Shown here piece after piece: positions 56,230 to 64,000 of a stretch of DNA of 64,000 nucleotides. How positions within the stretch are numbered: the stretch's first letter is position 1; each line of letters opens with the position of its first letter. This DNA is from Nocardia farcinica (GTDB taxonomy: Bacteria; Actinomycetota; Actinomycetes; Mycobacteriales; Mycobacteriaceae). Both the position numbers and the translations under genes were made by a program. Under the pieces are notes generated by a model. It saw nothing but the letters and a program-made list of their open reading frames with translations, was not told the origin of the DNA and did no database searches. The DNA is taken from assembly GCF_001182745.1 (NCBI RefSeq), contig NZ_LN868939.1:558001-622000 (forward strand). Reading direction: 5' to 3'.

Positions 56230-57189
56230 TCAGGCGCGGTTCGGCTCGGTGGCCAGGGCGATCGCGACGAGCGTGAGCAGACAGCCGAGCAGCGACCACG
56301 GGGAGAGACCCGGGCCGGCGGGGACGAGCGTGTCGAGCGCCACCGAGGCGACCAGCTGCCCGGCCACCGAGGTGAGTCCGAGCAGCAGCACGCCGATCCA
56401 GCGCACCGTCAGCGCGGCCAGCGCGATGAACGCCACCCCGATCACCCCGCCCAGGTACAGCCACGGCTCGGTGGGGAACGCCCCGAGCCCGCGCAACGTC
56501 AGCACCACCACGAATTCCACGCCGAGCAGGACCGCGAACCCGACGGCGAAGTTCACCAACGCCGCCGAGCCGGCCCCGCCGACCGCCCCGACCCGTCCGT
56601 TGACCGCCTGCTGCCAGGCCAAGCCGATACCCGCCAGGGCGGGCAAGGCGATCAGCACCGGGTGCGGCACCTCGCGCACCGATTCCGGCAGCGCGAGCCC
56701 GGCCTGTCCGGCGTCGGTCCGGGTGCTCGTGGCCAGCACCACCGCGCCGATCGCGAGCACCGCGCCACCGGCGCGTCGCGGGGTCACCGGGGTCCGCCCG
56801 CTCGGGGCGAGCCCGGCGCGGTCGACCGCGAGGCTGCTCAGCAACTGCCCCGCGACGGCCGCAACGGTGAAGGCCGTGACACCGATCGCCGCCACGGTCA
56901 GCCCCTGGCTCGCGACGAAGAACGCCCCGAACAACCCGCCGAGCAGCTGCCAGCCACGCAGCTGCCCTTCGCCCAGCGCCCGCCGCACCGCCGCCAGGCC
57001 GGCCCGCAGCCGCCCGCTCACCGCGAACGCCGCCGCCAACACCACCAACCCGGTGCCGAAACTGACGGTGGCGGCGGCGATTCCGTCGTGCAACCGCATC
57101 CCCAGCGCGCCGTTGATCCTGGCCTGCACCGCCACCCCCGCGCCGATGCAGAACCCGAACACCAGCCCCAGCCTCATCCGCGCGGTCAC
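56230..57189 (-). CDS. DMT-superfamily transporter (YdcZ/DUF606 type)
   Basis: A 319-residue membrane protein with about ten helices arranged as two homologous halves. Each half begins with a family-like segment (GAGVAVQARINGALG in the first; AWQQAVNGRVG in the second). YdcZ proteins are drug/metabolite transporters of unknown substrate. GTG at 57189 gives the longest form; ATG at 57177 is an alternative. It is co-oriented with the SMR pseudogene and the MFS gene, but operon structure is unclear. Confidence 0.85.
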   Translation of the reverse strand: MTARMRLGLVFGFCIGAGVAVQARINGALGMRLHDGIAAATVSFGTGLVVLAAAFAVSGRLRAGLAAVRRALGEGQLRGWQLLGGLFGAFFVASQGLTVAAIGVTAFTVAAVAGQLLSSLAVDRAGLAPSGRTPVTPRRAGGAVLAIGAVVLATSTRTDAGQAGLALPESVREVPHPVLIALPALAGIGLAWQQAVNGRVGAVGGAGSAALVNFAVGFAVLLGVEFVVVLTLRGLGAFPTEPWLYLGGVIGVAFIALAALTVRWIGVLLLGLTSVAGQLVASVALDTLVPAGPGLSPWSLLGCLLTLVAIALATEPNRA

Positions 57190-57238
57190 GTCCGCACGGT
57201 ACCGCCCGCGGCGAGGTGGGCGATCGAAGCGCGCTGGC

Positions 57239-58618
57239 TCACCGCCCGTCGACGGTGGCCGGATCGGCGGCGGGGCGCGGCAACCACGACGGGGTCAGTG
57301 CCGCGACGCCGAGCATGAGCGCGCCGAGCACGGCGAGGGTCACCGCCATCGACAGCCAGGTCCCGGCGAGTGCGGCGAGCCCGAAGACCGCGAGGGCGAC
57401 GACTTCGGCGAGCAGTCCGGACACCGAGGTGACGGTGGCACGGGCCGTGCCTTCGATGGCGTCCTGGAGGCGGGCATCGGCGACGATCTCGGCGTTGAGC
57501 ACGGCGCCGTAGCCGACGCCGAGGGCGATGAAACCGGCCGCGGTGAGCGGGTACACCCAGCCCGGGCGGCCGGCGGCCAGCCCAGCGACGAGGGCGCCGG
57601 CGACGAACAACAGGCCGCCCACGGCCACCATCACCGCCAGCCTGGGCCCCGGCCACCCGCTGGTGCGCCCGGCCAGCAGCGTGCCGGTCATCGAACCCAC
57701 CACGGTCACCCCGATCAGCACCGGCACCACCGCCGTCGGCACACCCACCGACTGCGCGAGCAGGGCGAAGTACTCGTCGTAGGCGGTGATGCCGAACAGC
57801 ATCGAACCCAACAGGACGGCACGGCGGATCCGGGGAGTCCGCACCGTCTCGCCCACCCCCGCCCGCAGCATCCGCAGGTACCGCGCGGCCACCCCGTCAC
57901 CGCCCGCTACCGTCGTCGCGTCGCCATCGGCAGCCACCGCCCGCGCGGGCGGCCCCGAATCCGCGTCGGCCACCCGACGCACCCACCGCTCGCCCACGCT
58001 GTGCTCGGTGGCGCGCGGTTCACCGCGCACCGGCGGGTGACCGGGCACCACCGGCTCGGGTGCCGCGTCGATCTCGGCGACCGATCCGGCCTTCGGCACG
58101 CTCGGCAGCCCGCACGCGAGGGCGGTGTGGGCCAGCGCGATTGCCACGCTCAACCATCCGACCAGCCCGTATCCGCCGAGCGCGTACAGCGGCGCGGCGG
58201 CGAGGATCGCCACCACCACCGCGCCTTCCGCGGCGGCGCGGGCGTATCCCATCACCCGCGCGTACTCCCCCGCCCGCTCGCGCGCGGCCAGGTCGTCGTA
58301 GATCAGCGCCTCGAAGGTGCCCGATTCCAACGCCCCCGCCACACCCCACAGCACGAAGCCGAGAGCGAAACCGAGGTAGGACGGCGCGGCGGTCCAGACC
58401 GTGAACGCCGCCGCGACCAAGGCACCGCTGAGCACGAGCAGCCCGCGCCGGGACACCGTGTCCGCCCAGGCGCCGGAGGGCACCTCCAGCACGAACGACG
58501 TGATCGACCAGAGCGCGAACAGCGAAGAGATCTGTGCGGTGGTCAGGCCGTGGTCGGCGAACAGCAGCGCGTAGAGCGCGTAGAGCGGAACGAATTCGCG
58601 CGAGCCCTTGAAGAGCAC
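57239..58618 (-). CDS. Major facilitator superfamily transporter
   Basis: A 459-residue MFS protein with twelve predicted helices and a long central loop (about 195-255). The first loop holds the conserved SGAWADTVSRRGLL between helices 2 and 3, and the second half has TSGWPGPRL in the equivalent place. Substrate is unknown; drug efflux is the usual guess. GTG at 58618 lies close before the first helix without a good ribosome site, so the N-terminus may be slightly different. Confidence 0.85.
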   Translation of the reverse strand: MLFKGSREFVPLYALYALLFADHGLTTAQISSLFALWSITSFVLEVPSGAWADTVSRRGLLVLSGALVAAAFTVWTAAPSYLGFALGFVLWGVAGALESGTFEALIYDDLAARERAGEYARVMGYARAAAEGAVVVAILAAAPLYALGGYGLVGWLSVAIALAHTALACGLPSVPKAGSVAEIDAAPEPVVPGHPPVRGEPRATEHSVGERWVRRVADADSGPPARAVAADGDATTVAGGDGVAARYLRMLRAGVGETVRTPRIRRAVLLGSMLFGITAYDEYFALLAQSVGVPTAVVPVLIGVTVVGSMTGTLLAGRTSGWPGPRLAVMVAVGGLLFVAGALVAGLAAGRPGWVYPLTAAGFIALGVGYGAVLNAEIVADARLQDAIEGTARATVTSVSGLLAEVVALAVFGLAALAGTWLSMAVTLAVLGALMLGVAALTPSWLPRPAADPATVDGR

Positions 58619-58774
58619 CGCGCGCCACGCCAGCCCCCGGACATCACGCGGTGTGCGGACGCCGGGCGAGAATCAACAGCCACTGAAGAGGATCGCCATG
58701 CGACCAGACTGGTCCGAGCCGCCCCGCGCCGTCAAGAGCATTTCCGGCCGGGCCGTGGTCCGCCCGGATCGTGG

Positions 58775-60631
58775 TCAGCTGAGCGGCACCCAGCCGTTGG
58801 ATGCCACCGTGTCCGCGCGCTCGGACTGGCCGGAACCGACCCGGCCCTGGCCGTAGTTGAGGTCGTTGATCAACTCCGACACCGGATGCGAATCGCTGTA
58901 GTGATAGCCCTGCGCCAGCGCGAACCCGAGTTCGGTGAGCACCGCGGCCTGGTACTCGGTCTCCACACCCTCGGCGATCACCTGGAGATCGAGCGCGTTG
59001 CTCAGCGCGGCGATGACGCCGAGCAGCGGCGGAGCGGGCGAGTCGGAGCGGATCGCGGCGACGAAGGACTGGTCCACCTTGAGGATGTCGCTGGGCAGGG
59101 TGGCCAGTCGGCTGAGCGAGGAGTAGCCGGTGCCGAAGTCGTCGATGGCGATCCGCACGCCGCGCTCGCGCAGGGTGTGCAGGTTGGCGATGGCGGTCTG
59201 GGATTCGGCGGCCAGCTCGCTCTCGGTCACCTCGAGCACCAGCTGGTCGGCGGGCCAGCCGGTGGCGGACAGGATGTCCGAGACCCGGTCGGCGTACCCG
59301 GCCTCCGCCAGTTCCAGTCCGCTGACGTTGACATTGAGCGTCAGGTCGAGCTGGGCGAAGGTCTCCTGCAACCGGGCCGCGTCGGCGCAGGCGCGGCGCA
59401 GCACCAGCTCGTCGAGGTCGGCGATGAGGTCGTACTCCTCGGCCACCCGGATCAGGCCCTCGGTGGTGACGTCGGGCTGCGCGCTCGACGACCAGCGCAG
59501 CAGTGCCTCCACGCCGACCGCCTTGCCGCCGCCCTCGGTGAGGCTGACGATCGGCTGGTAGTGCACGTCCAGCGCGCCGCGGTCGATGGCTTCGCGCAGT
59601 TCCACCGCCAGCGGCAGCTGCCGCGAGGACTCCAGCACGGTCCGGTTCCGGCCCGCCTGCTTGGCCCGGTACAGGCCGACGTCGGCGCGACTGACCAGCA
59701 GCGACCCGGACTCGCCCGGCTGCCACGAGGTGACGCCCGCCGAGCAGCCGGTGGTGACCGCCGCGCGCAGCTGCTCGGTGAGCAGGATCGCGGCCTGTTC
59801 GGTGGTGTTGGGCAGCAGCAGCGCGAAGGCGTCGCCGCCGTAGCGGGCCAGCCGCTGGTCCGGGGCGAGCAGTTTCGACCAGGTGTCGGCGACCCGTTGC
59901 AGCACCGCGTCACCGGCGCGGTGGCCGAGATGGTCGTTGATCTTCTGGAAGCGGTCCAGGTCGACCAGCACCAGCGCCAGGCCCTGCCCGCTGCGGGTGG
60001 CGTGCTCGATGGCGGTGTTCAGCGCGCGGTCGAAGCCGCGGCGGTTGAGCAGGCCGGTGAGCACGTCGATGTCCGCCTCGGAGGCCATGCGCGTGAGGAT
60101 GCCGACCACGACACCGACGCCGAACGTCACGCCCGCCGGGATGATCCCCGACCACCACGGCAGGTCCCTGGTCGGCAGCGACCACAGGCACAGCACCACC
60201 GCGAAGGCGATGTGCGCGGCGGCTTGCGGCCAGCGGAAGAACAATGCGGCGTCGCAGGCGATGAAGACGTAGAAGGCGGCCAGGCTGATGGCGCCGACGG
60301 TGTTCGGGAACGCGTAGACCGCGATGGTGATCAACACGGTCGCGATGGCGACGTACCCGTGATGGATCCCGTGTGGCAACCGCGGACCCCAGGCGAGCAG
60401 CGTCAGGCCCAGCGCCAGCGCGATCGCCGCCGCCGTACCGACCAGCGGCCGATTACCCTCGTCGCCCGGAGCGACCGCGGTGATCACCAGGCCGAGCACG
60501 CCACCCATGACGTAGAACGCCCCGGTGGTCCTCGCCATGACCATTGCCGTCGCCAGCGCCGATGCCGCCCGCACCCGGGTTCGGGTATCGCCGCGCGCCC
60601 CGATTCCTCGCACGGAGAACAGCCTAGACAC
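58775..60631 (-). CDS. Membrane c-di-GMP phosphodiesterase with degenerate GGDEF and intact EAL domain
   Basis: A 618-residue protein. Six hydrophobic segments (about 35-180) form an N-terminal sensor. The GGDEF domain (about 183-340) has the signature changed to GGDAF (265-269), losing the catalytic Glu, so cyclase activity is unlikely. The EAL domain (about 345-590) keeps VEALLRW (Glu375), NVNVSG, LEVTES, DDFGTGYSS (Asp497, Asp498), Lys518 and AEGVET (Glu554), so it should hydrolyse c-di-GMP. The degenerate domain may bind GTP and regulate the EAL. GTG at 60631 is the chosen start. Confidence 0.9.
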   Translation of the reverse strand: MSRLFSVRGIGARGDTRTRVRAASALATAMVMARTTGAFYVMGGVLGLVITAVAPGDEGNRPLVGTAAAIALALGLTLLAWGPRLPHGIHHGYVAIATVLITIAVYAFPNTVGAISLAAFYVFIACDAALFFRWPQAAAHIAFAVVLCLWSLPTRDLPWWSGIIPAGVTFGVGVVVGILTRMASEADIDVLTGLLNRRGFDRALNTAIEHATRSGQGLALVLVDLDRFQKINDHLGHRAGDAVLQRVADTWSKLLAPDQRLARYGGDAFALLLPNTTEQAAILLTEQLRAAVTTGCSAGVTSWQPGESGSLLVSRADVGLYRAKQAGRNRTVLESSRQLPLAVELREAIDRGALDVHYQPIVSLTEGGGKAVGVEALLRWSSSAQPDVTTEGLIRVAEEYDLIADLDELVLRRACADAARLQETFAQLDLTLNVNVSGLELAEAGYADRVSDILSATGWPADQLVLEVTESELAAESQTAIANLHTLRERGVRIAIDDFGTGYSSLSRLATLPSDILKVDQSFVAAIRSDSPAPPLLGVIAALSNALDLQVIAEGVETEYQAAVLTELGFALAQGYHYSDSHPVSELINDLNYGQGRVGSGQSERADTVASNGWVPLS

Positions 60632-60689
60632 TGCGCATCACCGGAGTTGCCACATCCCGCAATTCGGGCAGGGCGAACGCTCGGCTATT

Positions 60690-60745
60690 GTCCGCCGCTC
60701 GAGTGTCCGCCGCTCGAGTGTCCGCCGCTCGGGTGTCCGTCGGTC
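60690..60745. repeat. 15-bp tandem repeat at the end of serS
   Basis: Three copies of GTCCGCCGCTCGAGT (the third with one change) at 60690, 60705 and 60720, then a partial fourth. They start right after the serS stop codon and end about 60 bases before the GTG of the EAL gene on the same strand, so they lie in its leader. Confidence 0.85.
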
Positions 60746-62006
60746 AGGCCGGTGGCCGCAGCACATCGGTGCCGACGAACGGCACCAGCGCGGCGGGCAC
60801 CCGCACCGACCCGTCGGCCCGCTGATGGTTCTCCAGGATCGCCACGATCCACCGGGTGGTGGCCAGCGTGCCGTTCAGGGTCGCCGCGATCTGGGGTTTC
60901 CCGTTCTCGTCGCGGTAGCGCACCGACAGCCTGCGGGCCTGGAAGGTGGTGCAGTTGGAGGTCGAGGTCAGTTCCCGGTAGGTCTGCTGGCTCGGCACCC
61001 AGGCTTCGCAGTCGAACTTGCGCGCCGCCGAGCTGCCCAGATCGCCCGCCGCGACGTCGATGATGCGGTAGGGCACCTCGATCGCGGCCAGCATTTCCCG
61101 CTCCCAGGCCAGCAGCCGCTCGTGCTCGGCCTCGGCCTGGTCGGGCGTGGTGTAGACGAACATCTCGACCTTGTCGAACTGATGCACCCGGATGATGCCG
61201 CGGGTGTCCTTGCCGTAGCTGCCCGCCTCGCGGCGGAAGCACGACGACCAGCCCGCGTAGCGCTTGGGACCGGCGCTGAGGTCGAGGATCTCGTCGGCGT
61301 GGTAGCCGGCCAGCGGCACCTCCGAGGTGCCGACCAGGTACATGTCGTCGTCGGCGAGGTGGTAGACCTCCGCGGCGTGCCTGCCGAGGAAGCCGGTGCC
61401 CGCCATCACCTCCGGGCGCACCAGCACCGGCGGGATCATCATGGTGAAGCCGTTGGCGACCGCCTTCTGCGCGGCCAGTTGCAGCAGGCCCAGTTGCAGC
61501 AGCGCGCCGTGGCCGGTGAGGAAGTAGAAGCGCGAGCCGGAGACCTTGGCGCCGCGCTCCATGTCCATCAGGCCGAGCGCCTCGCCGAGTTCGAGGTGGT
61601 CCTTGGGCTCGAAGTCGAACTCCGGCGGGGTGCCCACGGTCTCGAGCACGACGTAGTCGTCCTCGCCGCCGGCCGGAACGGCGGGCAGCACCACGTTCGA
61701 CAGCGCGCGATGCGCGGCGTCGAGATCGGCGTCGGCCGCGTGCTGGGCGGCTTCGGCCTCCTTGACCTTGACCGACAGCTCCTGCGCGCGCGCCAGCAGC
61801 GCGGATCGCTCCTCCTTGGGCGCCTTCCCGATCTGTTTGCTCATCGCCTTCTGCTCGGCGCGCAGATTGTCGGCGGTGGCGACCGCCGCACGCCGGGCCG
61901 CGTCCGCCTCGAGCAGTGCGTCGACGAGGGCGGGGTCTTCGCCGCGGGCACGCTGCGAGGCGCGCACCGCGTCGGGGTCCTCCCGCAGGAGTCGGAGGTC
62001 GATCAT
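60744..62006 (-). CDS. serS: Serine--tRNA ligase
   Basis: A class II synthetase of 420 residues charging tRNA-Ser. It has the N-terminal coiled-coil arm (about 30-100), motif 2 around [20 protein letters not shown], and motif 3 in [14 protein letters not shown] preceded by STS. ATG at 62006 begins with the usual [11 protein letters not shown]. The next genes on the opposite strand are the Rv3835- and Rv3836-like genes, as in mycobacteria. Confidence 0.96.
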   Translation of the reverse strand: MIDLRLLREDPDAVRASQRARGEDPALVDALLEADAARRAAVATADNLRAEQKAMSKQIGKAPKEERSALLARAQELSVKVKEAEAAQHAADADLDAAHRALSNVVLPAVPAGGEDDYVVLETVGTPPEFDFEPKDHLELGEALGLMDMERGAKVSGSRFYFLTGHGALLQLGLLQLAAQKAVANGFTMMIPPVLVRPEVMAGTGFLGRHAAEVYHLADDDMYLVGTSEVPLAGYHADEILDLSAGPKRYAGWSSCFRREAGSYGKDTRGIIRVHQFDKVEMFVYTTPDQAEAEHERLLAWEREMLAAIEVPYRIIDVAAGDLGSSAARKFDCEAWVPSQQTYRELTSTSNCTTFQARRLSVRYRDENGKPQIAATLNGTLATTRWIVAILENHQRADGSVRVPAALVPFVGTDVLRPPA

Positions 62007-62101
62007 GGGCAGTCAGCCTAGTCGGCGCCGCGTGAGCCAGTCACACCGATATTCCGCCAGGTCGTGGCACCGCATGGGAGCTGCTGCCATGATGGAGCGC
62101 G

Positions 62102-63256
62102 ATGTCCTCCGATGATGTGTCCCAGGATGATGTGTCCCAGACACCGCAGCAGCCCCGGCCGGGGGCGGGCAGGCCGGCGCGCGCACGTCGGTCCCGCGCA
62201 GGCTCGGGGAACGATTCCGCCCTGGCCCGGGTGCGCGAGGTGCGCCTGTCGGCGCCGAAACTGCGCTGGGGGCTGCTCGCCGCGGCCGCGGGCGCGGTGG
62301 TCGCCGCGCTGGTGACGCTGTTCGTCACCGGCTTCGAGAACGAGAAGGGGCTGGAGGCCCACAATCCCGCCGCACCCGCGCACACCGTGCTGGACAAGGA
62401 GTTCGGCACCGCCTCCGCCGGCGACTGCCTGACCTGGAGCAAGCCCGACCGCAGCGACCTGATGAAGGTCGCCTGCGACAACCGGCACCTGTTCGAGGTG
62501 GCCGCCGATATCGACATGAGCCGTTACCCCGGAGTGGAGTTCGGCCCGGGCTCCCGCTTCCCGGATTCGCTGCGCCTGACCGAACTCAAGGAGGAGCACT
62601 GCGTGCCCGCGGTGCAGCGGTACATGAACGGCAAGTTCGACCCGCGCGGCCGCTACGTGGTCGGTCTGATGTATCCGAGCCCGGAGGGCTGGAAGAACGG
62701 CGACCGCACGCTGCGCTGCGGCCTGCAGTTCTCGGCCAGCACCGGCGCGCCGCTGCCCACCACCGGCAGCGCGGCCACGCAGGACCAGTCCAAGGTCTTC
62801 GCGGCGGGCACCTGCCTCGGCATCAACCAGAACCTGCCCACCGATCCGGTGGACTGCGCGCAGGAGCACGCGGTGGAGATCGTGTCCACGGTCGATCTGG
62901 GCACGCACTTCACCGGCGGCCCGCCCGCCAAGGCCGATCAGGACAAGTTCGTCGAGGAGCAGTGCACCACGGCGGTCAACGACTATCTCGGCTCGCCCGA
63001 CGCCATCCGCAACAAGACGCTGACGCTGTTCTTCGACTACGTCGACGCGCGCAGCTGGCTGGCGGGCAGCCGCAAGCTGGACTGCATGATCGGCAAGGGC
63101 ACCGACCGGGAGGGCTTCGCCCCCATCATCGGTTCCGCCCGCGGCGACATCCTGATCAACGGGCAAGCCCCTGTGCCACCGCCGAATTCGGGCCGGTCCA
63201 CCCCCACCCCGCTGCCCGGCGCCGCCCCGCTGCCGCCGCAGCCGCAGCCGCGGTAG
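62102..63256 (+). CDS. Septum-formation family membrane protein (Rv3835 type)
   Basis: A 384-residue protein. A Gln/Pro/Arg-rich cytoplasmic N-terminus with a duplicated DDVSQ unit is followed by a single membrane helix (about 56-77). Two similar extracytoplasmic modules (about 95-220 and 230-345) each contain paired cysteines (GDCLTW with VACDNRHLFEV; GTCLGI with VDCAQEHAVEI), the pattern of the septum-formation domain. A Pro-rich tail ends it. It is divergent from serS. The role in division is inferred from the family name only. Confidence 0.85.
   Translation: MSSDDVSQDDVSQTPQQPRPGAGRPARARRSRAGSGNDSALARVREVRLSAPKLRWGLLAAAAGAVVAALVTLFVTGFENEKGLEAHNPAAPAHTVLDKEFGTASAGDCLTWSKPDRSDLMKVACDNRHLFEVAADIDMSRYPGVEFGPGSRFPDSLRLTELKEEHCVPAVQRYMNGKFDPRGRYVVGLMYPSPEGWKNGDRTLRCGLQFSASTGAPLPTTGSAATQDQSKVFAAGTCLGINQNLPTDPVDCAQEHAVEIVSTVDLGTHFTGGPPAKADQDKFVEEQCTTAVNDYLGSPDAIRNKTLTLFFDYVDARSWLAGSRKLDCMIGKGTDREGFAPIIGSARGDILINGQAPVPPPNSGRSTPTPLPGAAPLPPQPQPR
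62111..62140 (+). repeat. 15-bp direct repeat in the septum-formation gene
   Basis: Two perfect head-to-tail copies of GATGATGTGTCCCAG (62111-62125 and 62126-62140) encode DDVSQ-DDVSQ at the N-terminus, indicating a recent in-frame duplication. Confidence 0.9.
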
Positions 63257-63268
63257 GCGCATCGGCAC

Positions 63269-63619
63269 ATGGCGGTCTCCATGTCCGAGGACCGGTTCGA
63301 GGAGCTGGTCTCCGATGCGCTCGACCTCATCCCGCCCGAATTGACCGGCGCCATCGACAATGTCGTGGTGCTGATCGAGCCACGCGACCCCGACGACCCG
63401 CACCTGCTCGGGCTCTACCGCGGCATCGCGCTGACCGAGCGCGACAGTCATTACGGCGGTGCGCTTCCCGACACCGTGACCATCTATCGCGACGCGATCC
63501 TGGAGATCTGCGCCGACGAGGCCGAGGTGGTCGAGGAGGTCGCGGTGACCGTGATCCACGAGATCGCGCACTACTTCGGGATTGACGAAGAGCGGCTGCA
63601 TCAGTTGGGATGGGGTTAG
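63269..63619 (+). CDS. Small metallopeptidase-family protein (Rv3836 type)
   Basis: A 116-residue minimal zincin with HEIAHYFGIDEERLHQLGW at its end: His97-Glu98-x2-His101 and a downstream His111 that can serve as third zinc ligand. The compact metallopeptidase family (formerly DUF1025) is widespread in bacteria; its natural substrate is unknown. ATG at 63269 or 63281 are both possible. It is 12 bases after the septum-formation gene, an arrangement also seen for Rv3835-Rv3836. Confidence 0.88.
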   Translation: MAVSMSEDRFEELVSDALDLIPPELTGAIDNVVVLIEPRDPDDPHLLGLYRGIALTERDSHYGGALPDTVTIYRDAILEICADEAEVVEEVAVTVIHEIAHYFGIDEERLHQLGWG

Positions 63620-63720
63620 AGGGGATTCGATGGAACCGATCGCGTGGCTGTCGCGTCCTATCACTCGTAGGGGGAATTCTTGTGGTTCCGCCCATAGCCG
63701 CCACTAGAAGGAGTCGAGTC

Positions 63721-64000
63721 ATGGTTGGCCACGTATCGATCTCGCCCGAGCTCATTCTCGCCGCCGCCGCCGAGCTGGACCTGCTCGCCGAGCGGCTGGC
63801 CGCGGCCGCCACGCTGAGCGGCCCCGCCACCCACGTGCTGCCCTCCGGTGCGGAAGAGGTCTCGCTCCTGGCCGCCCAGCACTTCAACAAGGCGGCCGCC
63901 ACCCACGATCATTCGATCGCCCAGGGCATCCTCGAACTGCACCACGCGGCCAACGTCCTGCGCATGCAGCTGGCCACGCACGTCGCGGAGGACGTCGTCA
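63721..64000 (+). CDS. PE-family-like protein (3' end outside window)
   Basis: The first 93 residues resemble the PE domain of mycobacterial type VII secretion substrates. They read SPELILAAAAELDLLAERLA, then VLPSGAEEVSLLAAQHFN and a second helix, fitting the antiparallel two-helix PE hairpin. AAGGAG precedes ATG at 63721. PE proteins usually pair with a PPE protein and carry a YxxxD/E motif after the second helix; both would lie beyond the window end. A long leader of about 100 bases separates it from the metallopeptidase gene, so it is probably a new unit. Confidence 0.75.
   Translation, partial: MVGHVSISPELILAAAAELDLLAERLAAAATLSGPATHVLPSGAEEVSLLAAQHFNKAAATHDHSIAQGILELHHAANVLRMQLATHVAEDVV

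Noticed and set aside
56249..61063. A 4.8-kb open reading frame on the plus strand
   Set aside because: It is antisense to the transporter, MFS, EAL and serS genes. Its translation is Arg/Ala/Gly/Pro/His-rich low-complexity with no recognisable domain. Long open antisense frames are expected at this GC content.

Overview
The window is very GC-rich, densely coded actinobacterial DNA. It carries almost the whole conserved locus for building a mycolic acid-arabinogalactan envelope, in the order known from Mycobacterium tuberculosis Rv3800c-Rv3809c. The extra mycolyltransferases, LGFP-repeat proteins and a PE-like protein outside a mycobacterial context point to a member of the Mycobacteriales, most likely Nocardia or a close relative. 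The genus is inference from gene content. No rRNA, transposase, integrase, phage gene or CRISPR array was seen.

Region 1 (1-21.2 kb, minus strand) is envelope synthesis: pks13 (its end lies outside the window), fadD32, an LLM-type F420 oxidoreductase, a cutinase-like thioesterase/phospholipase (Rv3802c type) coupled to a DUF732 lipoprotein, four antigen 85-like mycolyltransferases in tandem (the first with an LGFP tail), then aftB, ubiA, a PAP2 phosphatase, glfT2 and glf. FadD32 and Pks13 make the mycolate, UbiA and the phosphatase make the arabinose donor, Glf and GlfT2 make galactan, AftB caps arabinan, and the Ag85 paralogs attach or transfer mycolates.

Region 2 (21.3-28.4 kb) holds two small membrane proteins, a TipA-like MerR regulator with a textbook 19-bp-spacer promoter, and a divergent pair of wall hydrolases: a SpoIID/LytB-type protein and a PGRP amidase with LGFP repeats. 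A HAD phosphatase of Rv3813c type follows.

Region 3 (28.6-49.9 kb) separates the Rv3813c-like gene from the Rv3814c-3816c-like genes. It contains a dipeptide-type ABC transporter with two tandem binding proteins, a GntR regulator with a membrane fatty acid hydroxylase, a copper module (secreted His-rich protein plus P1B ATPase behind a CsoR-type operator and a possibly leaderless promoter), a SigF/RsbW stress-sigma cluster with PAS-ANTAR, STAS, histidine kinase and response regulator/PP2C genes, and a thiamine diphosphate enzyme. It ends at a tRNA-Gly gene.

Region 4 (50-64 kb) resumes the conserved order: two PlsC-type acyltransferases, a lipoprotein, and a metallo-beta-lactamase/Rieske fusion of Rv3818 type. 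A LysG-LysE pair, a frameshifted SMR efflux gene, two transporters and a c-di-GMP protein with a degenerate GGDEF motif follow. The end is serS, a septum-formation family protein, a small zincin (Rv3834c-Rv3836 order) and the start of a PE-family-like gene. Overlapping start and stop codons are frequent, so many of these genes form tightly coupled operons.
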